This document shows, piece by piece, positions 1 to 6,250 of a stretch of 13,280 nucleotides of DNA (the first letter of the stretch is position 1; each line of letters begins with the position of its first letter). The stretch covers positions 1-13,280 of the forward strand of contig DATGIQ010000138.1 of assembly GCA_035295665.1 (NCBI GenBank), in the 5' to 3' direction. The notes below the pieces were generated by a model. It did no database searches, was not told the origin of the DNA, and saw only the letters and a program-made list of their open reading frames with translations. Made by a program: the position numbers and the translations under genes. Source of the DNA: DATGIQ01 sp035295665. GTDB taxonomy: Bacteria; Planctomycetota; Planctomycetia; Gemmatales; Gemmataceae.

Positions 1-178
1 TGGCCCCTACAAGCGTACAGGAAGATGTTCGACGTACCTCTCAACACGCGGTCCGGCCACGCAACTGGCCAGGCGGCAATCATCCATTGTTAAGAACTCT
101 CTGAATTTCTGGGGTCCAAGCCACATGGAAAGCGTGGACAACGCCTGCCTCAACCTAGGTCCAATCATGTGCCGGCAT
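1..178 (-). pseudogene. N-terminal remnant of an MPxHDWT-family hypothetical protein
   Basis: Reading leftward from the ATG at 178, the frame gives MPAHDWT, a TAG stop (157-155), then VEAGVVHAFHVAWTPEIQRV, LNNG, a TGA stop (82-80) and LPPGQ. Ignoring the stops, this follows a pattern I recall from many planctomycete hypothetical proteins: MPxHDWTRVxAGxFHxFHxxWIxEIxRALNxGxLPPxYY. The first stop replaces the usual Arg and the second a Leu-like position. After LPPGQ the resemblance appears to move to another frame (SCVAGPRVERYVEHLPV), suggesting a frameshift as well. The gene would continue past the left window edge, so its full extent is unseen. The family assignment is from memory and has no function attached. 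A sequencing error could not easily explain two stops plus a frameshift. Confidence 0.55.
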
Positions 179-251
179 GGTCCATCCTCCGCCAAGCCGT
201 CCCTTACTGGATGGTAACTCAACCAACACGTGAGGAAAACGGCCTTCGCGC

Positions 252-1358
252 TCAGACTTCCATCCGATACTTCTCCACCGCATCTTGCCGCAGCTCCAGT
301 CCCAGCCCCGGCCGTTTGGACGGCACGATGCGGCCTTCGACAAGGGCCGGTACCTCCACGAAAGCCGGATACAGCCACGGCATGTATTCCACCATCCGGA
401 CCTGAGGCAAGCCACAAGCCAGATGAACCGCAATTTCCGGCAAGACATGCGGTGCAATCGGCCGTTGGTACTGCTCGGCAAGCGTGGCCACCTTCAGCCA
501 AGGGGTGAGCCCCCCCAATCGGGTCACATCCGGCTGCACGATATCCACGGCCCCGCGCTGGAGATAGCGGTGGAATTCCTCCCGAGCAAAAAGCGTCTCG
601 CCCAGGGCCAGGGCAATTTCCAGCTTCTCAGCCAGGCGCGCATGGCCGTCTACGTCCTCGCAAGAGAGCGGTTCCTCGAACCAGTCGGCACCGATCTCTT
701 CCTCGAAGAAGTGCCCCATCGACAGCGCGGTGGCATAGTCGTAGCGCTGGTTGGCATCGACGGCCAGCCAGATGTCTTCGCCGAGAACTTCGCGGACGCG
801 CGTGACCCGTTCGGCATCTAGCTCGGGGTCCGTGTTGCCCACCTTGACCTTGATCCCCATCATGCCTTGCTCAAGAAGTGGTTGCGAGGCCTCGATGATT
901 TCATCGGGACTCATCCAGAGCCAGCCGGTGTCGGCCGCATAGGCCGGCGCCGATTCTCGGGCACCGCCGAGCAGCTTATACAAGGGCAGCCCCGCAATCT
1001 TACCTTTGAGGTCCCATAAAGCGACATCGATCGCCGAGTACGCTTGTGCCACCAAGCCGTAGCGGCCGATCGGCTGCAGTTGCCAATAAATTTTGGCGGC
1101 CAGGCGCTCATGGTCGAAGGGATCCTCTCCGGCGACCAGCGGCGCCAGGTCATCATCCGTGATTGTCTTCAGAGCGCGTCCGCCGCCCCCCAGGGTGTAA
1201 GCGAAACCGAGCCCACGATGGCCGGCGTCCGTGTCGAGGTAAACAAAGAGCACAAAGACGTGGTCCAGCCGATTGTCCGGATCGCGTCCGCCCAATGAAG
1301 TGATTGGGCGGGACAAGGGTAATCGCAGAAGCTGGCTTTCCACCTGGGTGATGCGCAT
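252..1358 (-). CDS. Mandelate racemase/muconate lactonizing enzyme family protein (MR subgroup, probable acid-sugar dehydratase)
   Basis: This 368-residue enolase-superfamily enzyme abstracts a proton alpha to a carboxylate and stabilises the enolate on Mg2+. The capping domain is about residues 1-130 and the barrel about 140-345. Visible catalytic residues are K170-V-K172, metal ligands D201 (VDANQ), E228 (FEEP) and E254 (LGE), the dyad D277 (QPDV) and H304 (APHV), and E324. Their spacing matches classical mandelate racemase (K166, D195, E221, E247, D270, H297, E317) almost exactly. The His/Asp dyad places it in the MR subgroup, most of whose members dehydrate sugar acids. It argues against a muconate-lactonizing or dipeptide-epimerase type, which has a second lysine instead. 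The exact substrate cannot be read from sequence. The ATG start is 46 bases after the permease stop, so it is probably the last gene of the dtd-permease operon, and may act on a compound imported by those permeases. Confidence 0.9.
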   Translation of the reverse strand: MRITQVESQLLRLPLSRPITSLGGRDPDNRLDHVFVLFVYLDTDAGHRGLGFAYTLGGGGRALKTITDDDLAPLVAGEDPFDHERLAAKIYWQLQPIGRYGLVAQAYSAIDVALWDLKGKIAGLPLYKLLGGARESAPAYAADTGWLWMSPDEIIEASQPLLEQGMMGIKVKVGNTDPELDAERVTRVREVLGEDIWLAVDANQRYDYATALSMGHFFEEEIGADWFEEPLSCEDVDGHARLAEKLEIALALGETLFAREEFHRYLQRGAVDIVQPDVTRLGGLTPWLKVATLAEQYQRPIAPHVLPEIAVHLACGLPQVRMVEYMPWLYPAFVEVPALVEGRIVPSKRPGLGLELRQDAVEKYRMEV

Positions 1359-1404
1359 CGTTCCACCGCTCCCGGAACCTAGAGTGACTGCTCCGACAAT
1401 TCCG

Positions 1405-3273
1405 TCAGTCGTTGGCTGACATTGTCCAGGGTCGGGCGAATTCGCTGTGATGCCGGCCGTAGAAAAAGTAAATGCCCAGACCGATCGCCAACCAACCGAT
1501 GAGCCGGAGCCAGGTCACGACGGGCAAGAATAACATCATGAGCAGGTTGACGGCGATCCCAATTGGAGCAAGCACATAAACGGCCGGGCATCGAAATGGG
1601 CGGTGCGCGTCTGGCCGACGAATCCGCAAGATCAACACCGCCGCGCAAACGATGGAGAAGGCCAACAATGTACCGATGTTGACCATGTTGAAGAGGTCTT
1701 CCAGCGGAGCCAGAGCAGTTACGACACAGAGCAGCCCTCCCGTGATCATCGTGGAAATGTGTGGCGTTCGGAAGCGAGGATGGACCGCACCAAAAATGTG
1801 CCGCGGCAACAGGCCATCGCGGGCCATGGCCAGGAAGATCCGCGCCTGACTGAGCAGCGTGATCAAAATCACGCTTGTCATGCCGGCTAAAGCACCGATG
1901 GAAATCAAACCGGCGGAGAGCCGCAACGCAAGGCTATCTTGCTTCACGGAGAGGCGGTGGAACGCCTCTGCGACCGCCGCATCCGGATCAATCACGGGAT
2001 AGGGCTCCATGCCCGTGATCACGGCCGAAACGCCCAAATAGAGCAACGTGCAGAGTAGAAGGGACGCGAGGATTCCGATGGGAACGTCGCGCTGCGGTCG
2101 ACGGGCCTCCTCGGAATGCGTGGAGATCGCGTCGAAGCCAATGTAAGCAAAAAAGACCACGGCCGCCGCTACCAGAATGCCCGAGATCCCGTAGGGCAAA
2201 AATGGACTCCGCACCTTGTCGTCCACGGCTTCAATCTTCTGGTTGAAGCCAAGGAGTCCAATCACCCCCCAGGCTTCTTCCAGACTCGGCAGTTTCTTGA
2301 TCTCTTTCCTAACTTGCTCCGTAATCTGTTCGGGGAAAGCCGGGTACTGTTCCAGAAGTTCCTTCCCGCTGATACGCCCAAATTCCTTCTGGGGCAGAAA
2401 GCGAGCAAGATCGGGCCGGTGGGCGAGTAAATCGGTGCTCGGAAGCTTACGGATCTCGTCGACAATGGTATTGGCCATGCGCTGGGCCGCTCCTGGAGAC
2501 TGCTCCAAAAGCTCCTTGCCACTGACCAGCCGGTAATCCCCCGGTGGCAGATGTTGAGCTACGTCCGGATAGCGGCGGAGCAGATCGGGAACGTCGGATG
2601 GTTTGCGGTAATCGGCCGGGATCCGGAACCAGTTCGCCGGCTGAATGTACCAGCAGCCCACGCCAATCACGAACAGAACCACGCCAACCTTGGTGATCAC
2701 GAGCACGGCATTCGTCGTGGCACTTTCCCGGATCCCGATGACCAGAATGGCCGTGGACAGGGCCATGATCACCACGGCCGGTAGACTGAACCAGTTGCCT
2801 TCACCCAGGGGAAAGGTGGCGTTGGAAAGATAGTCTGGAATTCGCCAGCGAAAAAACACATCCAGGAAAACGTTGAAATACTTGGTCCAATCCGCCGACA
2901 GGACGGCACAACTCATGGCATATTCGAGGATGAGGTCCCAACCGATGATCCAGGCGAACAGCTCGCCCAGGGTCGCATATGCGTAGGTGTAGGCGCTGCC
3001 AGCGACCGGAACCATGGCGGCAAATTCGGCGTAACAGAGGGCTGCCAAGGCGCAACCCAAGCCGGCCACCGCGTAGGAAAGCATCACGGAGGGTCCGGCG
3101 CGATTGGCCGCGGTCTCACCCGTAGTCACGAAGATCCCGGCACCGATAATCGCGCCAACACCGAGCGAGGTGAGTGCGATGGGCCCAAGCACACGGCGAA
3201 GCCGGTTCTCCCCTTCCATCTCGGCCAGGAGCTTTTCCAGCGACTTCCGGGCGAAAAGCTGCTGTTTCCACAT
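1405..3273 (-). CDS. CAT-type amino acid permease with a repeat-bearing loop insertion
   Basis: This is an APC-superfamily transporter of 622 residues, long for the bacterial CAT/YfnA-like group (about 450-520). The TM1 substrate segment GAGIF (44-48), the signature YAEFAAMVPVAGSAYTYAY (81-99), and the broken TM6 helix with FFAYIGFDAIS (374-384) are clear. About 12 membrane segments are expected, with an inner-membrane location. Compared with the paralogue upstream, the distance from the conserved NW (214-215) to FFAYIGFD is 120 residues greater. The extra part lies between TM5 and TM6, which should face the periplasm, and holds two 50-residue repeats (see separate entry). The likely substrate is a cationic or neutral amino acid taken up by proton symport; specificity is not readable. 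ATG at 3273 has GAGGG eight bases upstream, partly inside a possible hairpin. It lies 107 bases after the upstream permease and 46 before the racemase-family gene. Confidence 0.9.
   Translation of the reverse strand: MWKQQLFARKSLEKLLAEMEGENRLRRVLGPIALTSLGVGAIIGAGIFVTTGETAANRAGPSVMLSYAVAGLGCALAALCYAEFAAMVPVAGSAYTYAYATLGELFAWIIGWDLILEYAMSCAVLSADWTKYFNVFLDVFFRWRIPDYLSNATFPLGEGNWFSLPAVVIMALSTAILVIGIRESATTNAVLVITKVGVVLFVIGVGCWYIQPANWFRIPADYRKPSDVPDLLRRYPDVAQHLPPGDYRLVSGKELLEQSPGAAQRMANTIVDEIRKLPSTDLLAHRPDLARFLPQKEFGRISGKELLEQYPAFPEQITEQVRKEIKKLPSLEEAWGVIGLLGFNQKIEAVDDKVRSPFLPYGISGILVAAAVVFFAYIGFDAISTHSEEARRPQRDVPIGILASLLLCTLLYLGVSAVITGMEPYPVIDPDAAVAEAFHRLSVKQDSLALRLSAGLISIGALAGMTSVILITLLSQARIFLAMARDGLLPRHIFGAVHPRFRTPHISTMITGGLLCVVTALAPLEDLFNMVNIGTLLAFSIVCAAVLILRIRRPDAHRPFRCPAVYVLAPIGIAVNLLMMLFLPVVTWLRLIGWLAIGLGIYFFYGRHHSEFARPWTMSAND
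2284..2586 (-). repeat. Two tandem 50-residue repeats inside the permease loop
   Basis: Residues 230-279 and 281-330 of the permease align without a gap, with 23 of 50 positions identical by my count. Each unit starts D-L-L, has P-D-(V/L)-A and L-P in the first third, a strictly shared SGKELLEQ core, and ends E-I-(R/K)-K-L-P-S. The units are rich in charged residues and predicted helical, with no hydrophobic stretch, so they form a soluble module. The upstream paralogous permease has no trace of it. I do not recognise the repeat as a named domain. Confidence 0.85.
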
Positions 3274-3276
3274 GCG

Positions 3277-3295
3277 GAGATCCCTCGGGGGTCTC
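3277..3295 (-). promoter_or_regulatory. Possible hairpin over the ribosome binding site of the second permease
   Basis: On the minus strand GAGACCCC, a CGA loop and GGGATCTC form a short stem (seven pairs, one A-C mismatch) ending four bases before the ATG at 3273. The only Shine-Dalgarno-like sequence, GAGGG (3286-3282), falls within the loop and descending arm. Folding would hide it. The stem is short, so this is a weak candidate for translational control. Confidence 0.3.
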
Positions 3296-3311
3296 AGGTG
3301 CGCTCCAGTTT

Positions 3312-3364
3312 AGCGGCGGTTCACCGAACCGCGGGTAAGCCGCGCCGTTCGGTGAACCGCCGCT
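3312..3364. repeat. Perfect 18-bp inverted repeat between the two permease genes
   Basis: Arms 3312-3329 and 3347-3364 are exact reverse complements around a 17-base spacer. The spacer has its own GCGG/CCGC pairing (3331-3334 with 3340-3343). The left arm can alternatively fold on itself as GCGGTTC-ACC-GAACCGC, so two small hairpins compete with one long one. There is no T-run after the stem on either strand, so it is not a standard intrinsic terminator. It may be an intergenic palindromic repeat, or an RNA stem affecting how much of the operon mRNA extends into the second permease. Confidence 0.85.
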
Positions 3365-3380
3365 CATCGAAAACGGTGCA

Positions 3381-4949
3381 TTAGACCTTGCCGGCATCCA
3401 ACGGCATCCCCGCCGGCGAAATGCCATGCGTGCTGATTTCGCCGCGCAGCTCCTTGCCCAGGTGACTGTGATGACGGCCATAGAAACCGTAGATGCACAA
3501 ACCTAAAAACAGCCAGCCGAAAAGCCGTATCCAATTCGCGGCCGGCAGGGAGAACATCAATAGCAGGCAAGAAGCAATGCCCAGGACCGGCACGACCGGG
3601 ACCCAGGGGCACCGAAATGGCCGCGCGGCGCCCGGATTTGTCCGGCGCATGATCAAGACGGCGCCGCAGACGATGGCGAAGGCAAACAAGGTGCCGATGT
3701 TGGTAAGGTGGAGCAGGGCATCAATCGGCAGCAGGCCGGCGAGGATGCCGACGAAGATTCCAATGGCGATCGTGCTCTTCCACGGTGTGCGAAAACGCGG
3801 ATGCACGTCGGCAAAGAACCCGTGCGGCACCAGTCCGTCGCGGGCCATCGCCAGGAAAACCCGCGGTGCGCTGAGCATCATGACCAACAGCACGGAGGTA
3901 ATGCCGGCCACGCCAGCGGCTGCAATGATGAACTCTGCCCAGCCCAATCCCTTGTGCTTGAATGCTTCCGAGACACCAGCATTGACATCAATCTGGTCGT
4001 ACTTGACCATCCCCGTAAGCACAGCCACGACGCCGATGTAAAGCAAGGTGCAGATGAGCAGCGAAGCCACAATTCCGACCGGCACATCGCGCTGAGGGTT
4101 CTTGGCCTCTTCGGCATGTGTCGAGACCGAATCGAAGCCGATGTATGCAAAGAAGATGATCGCGGCACCCGCCAGCATACCCAGCGGCTTGCCCCCCTCC
4201 GTGGTTTGGCCGTGGATATGAAATCCGAAGAAATTAATGCCCGTCCAATCGTAGGGCGCAAACGGCACCCAGTTGTCGGGATTGATCAGAAAAGCCCCGA
4301 CGCCGATTACGAAGAGGACGGCTGCCAGTTTGATCGCGACCATCACCGCGTTGAAGCTGGCACTCTCGCGAATCCCCTTGACCAGCACCGCGGTGACAAT
4401 GGCCACGATCACCACGGCCGGCAGATTGACAACCGAATTGGTCCACTCGAAATGCCCGCCCATGATGCTATGCGGATCCTCTTTGAACGTCAGGGCCGCA
4501 CCGCGCAGAGTTTCGGGAAGGTTTAACCCGAATTTGGCGATGACCTTCTGGAAGTAGGATGACCAGCCGTTGGCGACCGTGGCGGCGCCCACGGCATATT
4601 CAAGCACCAAATCCCAGCCGATGATCCAGGCGAACAACTCGCCCATCGTGGTGTAGGCATACGTGTACGCACTCCCCGCAACGGGGGCCATCGATGCGAA
4701 CTCGGCGTAGCACAGGGCCGCGAAAATACAGGTGACGCCCGCTACCACATACGAAATCATCAGCGCCGGCCCGGCCGTGTTGTGTGCCGCCTCTCCCGTT
4801 GCCACAAAGATCCCGGCGCCGATCACGGCTCCGATACCCAGCGCCGTGAGCGTTACCGGGCCCAAGGCCCGGCGCAAGCGATGGTCGCCGGCCATTTCGT
4901 CCAAGAGCACCTTCAAGGATTTTTTCGCAAACAGTTGATTCACACCCAT
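3381..4949 (-). CDS. CAT-type amino acid permease
   Basis: A 522-residue APC-superfamily transporter of the bacterial CAT/YfnA-like type, normal in length. It has the unwound TM1 segment GAGIF (44-48), the block YAEFASMAPVAGSAYTYAY (81-99) and the TM6 motif FFAYIGFDSVS (266-276), plus the C-terminal ARPFRCPWVP segment common in this group. About 12 membrane helices are expected. It is strongly similar to the next gene along its whole length, so the two arose by duplication; the C-terminal tails also share FYGRHHS. The ATG is 15 bases after the dtd stop, with only a GGGG-type ribosome binding site, so translation is probably coupled to dtd. It should import amino acids by proton symport. Specificity cannot be read. 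Confidence 0.92.
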   Translation of the reverse strand: MGVNQLFAKKSLKVLLDEMAGDHRLRRALGPVTLTALGIGAVIGAGIFVATGEAAHNTAGPALMISYVVAGVTCIFAALCYAEFASMAPVAGSAYTYAYTTMGELFAWIIGWDLVLEYAVGAATVANGWSSYFQKVIAKFGLNLPETLRGAALTFKEDPHSIMGGHFEWTNSVVNLPAVVIVAIVTAVLVKGIRESASFNAVMVAIKLAAVLFVIGVGAFLINPDNWVPFAPYDWTGINFFGFHIHGQTTEGGKPLGMLAGAAIIFFAYIGFDSVSTHAEEAKNPQRDVPVGIVASLLICTLLYIGVVAVLTGMVKYDQIDVNAGVSEAFKHKGLGWAEFIIAAAGVAGITSVLLVMMLSAPRVFLAMARDGLVPHGFFADVHPRFRTPWKSTIAIGIFVGILAGLLPIDALLHLTNIGTLFAFAIVCGAVLIMRRTNPGAARPFRCPWVPVVPVLGIASCLLLMFSLPAANWIRLFGWLFLGLCIYGFYGRHHSHLGKELRGEISTHGISPAGMPLDAGKV

Positions 4950-4964
4950 AAAGCAACCCCAAAT

Positions 4965-5405
4965 CTATTTGCTATCCACGATCAGCGTCACCGGACCGTC
5001 GTTGACGAGCTCGACCTGCATCATCGCGCCAAAACGCCCTGAGGCGGTGGGAATGCCCAAAGCCCGCAAAGCGGTCAGGAAGTCTTCATAGAGCGGAATG
5101 GCGATGTCTGGCGGGGCGGCGTCCACAAAGCTGGGCCGCCGACCTTTTTGGCAATCGCCGTACAGCGTGAATTGACTAACCACGAGGGCCTCGCCGCCGA
5201 CATCCACCAGTCCCCGGTTCATTTTGCCTTCTTCATCCGCAAAGATCCGCAGGCCGACGACCTTCTCGGCCAACCAACGACTCTGCGCCGGCGTGTCGGC
5301 ATGAGCCACTCCGAGGAGCACGAGGAGTCCGCGGCCGATCTGGCCAAGCACCTCTTGGTCCACAACGACCCGAGCCCGGCTTACACGTTGGACGACGGCA
5401 CGCAT
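4965..5405 (-). CDS. dtd: D-aminoacyl-tRNA deacylase
   Basis: A 146-residue homodimeric cytosolic enzyme that hydrolyses D-amino acids, and glycine mischarged on tRNA-Ala, from tRNAs as a proofreading step. The family's two hallmark motifs are present: SQFTLY (77-82), with Thr80 at the usual number, and NDGPVT (135-140), which holds the Gly-cisPro pair of the chiral pocket. The N-terminus MRAVVQRVSRA is standard, so I start at the ATG at 5405. A GTG directly before it (5408) is nearer the ideal distance from the upstream GGAG and is the alternative. It is the first gene of the leftward set, 15 bases before an amino acid permease. Confidence 0.96.
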   Translation of the reverse strand: MRAVVQRVSRARVVVDQEVLGQIGRGLLVLLGVAHADTPAQSRWLAEKVVGLRIFADEEGKMNRGLVDVGGEALVVSQFTLYGDCQKGRRPSFVDAAPPDIAIPLYEDFLTALRALGIPTASGRFGAMMQVELVNDGPVTLIVDSK

Positions 5406-5459
5406 CACTGGTCGCGGCTCCGCTGGATTCCCCTTCGGAAAGGCTCACAGGACAAAGAA

Positions 5460-5465
5460 GTTATA
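5460..5465 (-). promoter_or_regulatory. Candidate -10 element upstream of dtd
   Basis: The minus strand reads TATAAC about 55 bases upstream of the dtd start, in an AT-rich patch unusual for this region. I see no convincing -35 hexamer at 15-19 bases. It is the best promoter candidate for the dtd-permease-permease-racemase set but rests on one hexamer. Confidence 0.25.
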
Positions 5466-5883
5466 AGAAATGGATCCACGATCGGCGCCCGTGGCCCCAG
5501 CCGGGCAAGAACTCCTCTTTTCAAATCCGGCACCCGTCGTTATACGACCTCCACGCAATGGGACGCCAGGAGGGGCCCTGGACGCAGCGCCGCGAACCCC
5601 AGCGACTGGACAGCTGAGCTTGACAACGCAGAACGGTTTGACTATGAGCCAACCCTCCTTGAACGGCACAAAAGAAAGGAAGGAACCCGAGCGGGCCGCA
5701 CAACGTGTTTCGCCGGCCAAGCTCGAGAGAAGCTAGCGTACATAGCCGAGCTCTGCTGCGTGCTGGGAATTGCGGGAAGCCAGCACTACCCGCCCTCCTG
5801 GGTAGAGGCGCCAACCTCGCTGGGCCAAGTGGTTATTGGGTCGGCCACTCCAGTGGGAGCTTCGCAGTAGGGCTTTTGTCGGT

Positions 5884-5915
5884 GCGGGAGCCGAGCCATG
5901 CTGCTCGGCTCCCGC
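5884..5915. repeat. Perfect 13-bp GC-rich hairpin
   Basis: Arms 5884-5896 and 5903-5915 are exact reverse complements around a six-base loop (CATGCT). Neither strand has a T-tract after the stem, so it lacks the tail of an intrinsic terminator. It may be a palindromic intergenic repeat or part of a structured transcript. Confidence 0.8.
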
Positions 5916-5997
5916 GGATATACCCACCTTGGCGAGCGGCCCCTCCGTTGCGCCAATGCGATCATTCGGGTGACGGCAGGAAGGGAGAGGGGGACTA

Positions 5998-6079
5998 CCA
6001 GGGTGCAACGTCCCATGCCGCTGATCGGTTTTCGTCCGCATGGACGGACCGGTCGGCGCTGCGGGTCGTTGCACCCTGG
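5998..6079 (+). ncRNA. 82-nt near-continuous hairpin, candidate structured RNA
   Basis: Arms 5998-6010 and 6067-6079 pair perfectly (13 bp). Inside, 6012-6014 pairs with 6063-6065, 6016-6017 with 6060-6061 by wobble, 6019-6029 with 6048-6058 (11 pairs, two G-U), then a two-U bulge and 6032-6037 with 6042-6047, closed by a GCAU loop. That is about 35 pairs with only three single mismatches and one bulge. Five non-Watson-Crick pairs are G-U when read as plus-strand RNA and would be A-C on the minus strand; one mismatch (6015/6062) goes the other way. This favours a plus-strand transcript, but a decaying mobile palindrome is an alternative. No known RNA family is recognised. Confidence 0.4.
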
Positions 6080-6092
6080 GCCCTTTTCCACG

Positions 6093-6126
6093 AACGGGAA
6101 AATGAAAATCTTCAATTTCCCGTTTT
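6093..6126 (+). terminator. Possible weak intrinsic terminator or attenuator before larB
   Basis: AACGGGAAA (6093-6101) pairs with TTTCCCGTT (6116-6124). TGAA/TTCA inside extends the stem after an A-A mismatch, and TTTT (6123-6126) ends it. The stem is AT-rich at both ends and the T-run short, so strength is doubtful. It lies 13 bases after the long hairpin and 124 bases before larB, so it could end a small RNA there or attenuate read-through into larB. Confidence 0.35.
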
Positions 6127-6250
6127 CCATACTCATTTCCTCCTCCGTACCTCTCCTCCCGTCGGGCTTTGCCCTATAGTGTCCTTACCGGCTTATCGGG
6201 AATCGACATTGCGCAATTCAGCGTATTGCCGTTGTGGGGACCAACTCGCC

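Larger units (their letters stand above)
5406..6250. other. Long non-coding divergent gap rich in stem-loops
   Basis: These 845 bases separate the divergent dtd and larB genes. Open frames exist on both strands (for example 5470-5736 plus) but overlap one another in several frames, have no recognisable protein and lack good ribosome binding sites, so I treat the region as non-coding. It contains many inverted repeats: 5760-5766 with 5780-5786, 5786-5791 with 5800-5805, 5884-5915, 5998-6079 and 6093-6124. A TATAGT hexamer at 6175-6180, about 70 bases before larB, could be a -10 element but has no clear -35 partner. Confidence 0.6.

Noticed and set aside
7..501. Minus-strand 164-codon frame over the racemase-gene 3' end
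   Set aside because: It overlaps the well-supported enzyme gene in another frame. Only its last part coincides with the pseudogene remnant, which explains any resemblance.
5470..5736. Plus-strand 88-codon open frame upstream of larB
   Set aside because: No recognisable family, weak ribosome binding site, mixed third-position bases unlike the real genes, and overlapping open frames on both strands. GC-rich non-coding DNA explains it.
5998..6079. Known metal riboswitch (NiCo or similar) upstream of larB
   Set aside because: The structure is a single long hairpin rather than a multi-helix junction, and no riboswitch consensus motif is visible.
5705..6250. Extension of the larB frame by about 180 codons
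   Set aside because: The added residues show no LarB similarity and cross the hairpins. The GTG at 6251 gives the normal family length with a ribosome binding site.
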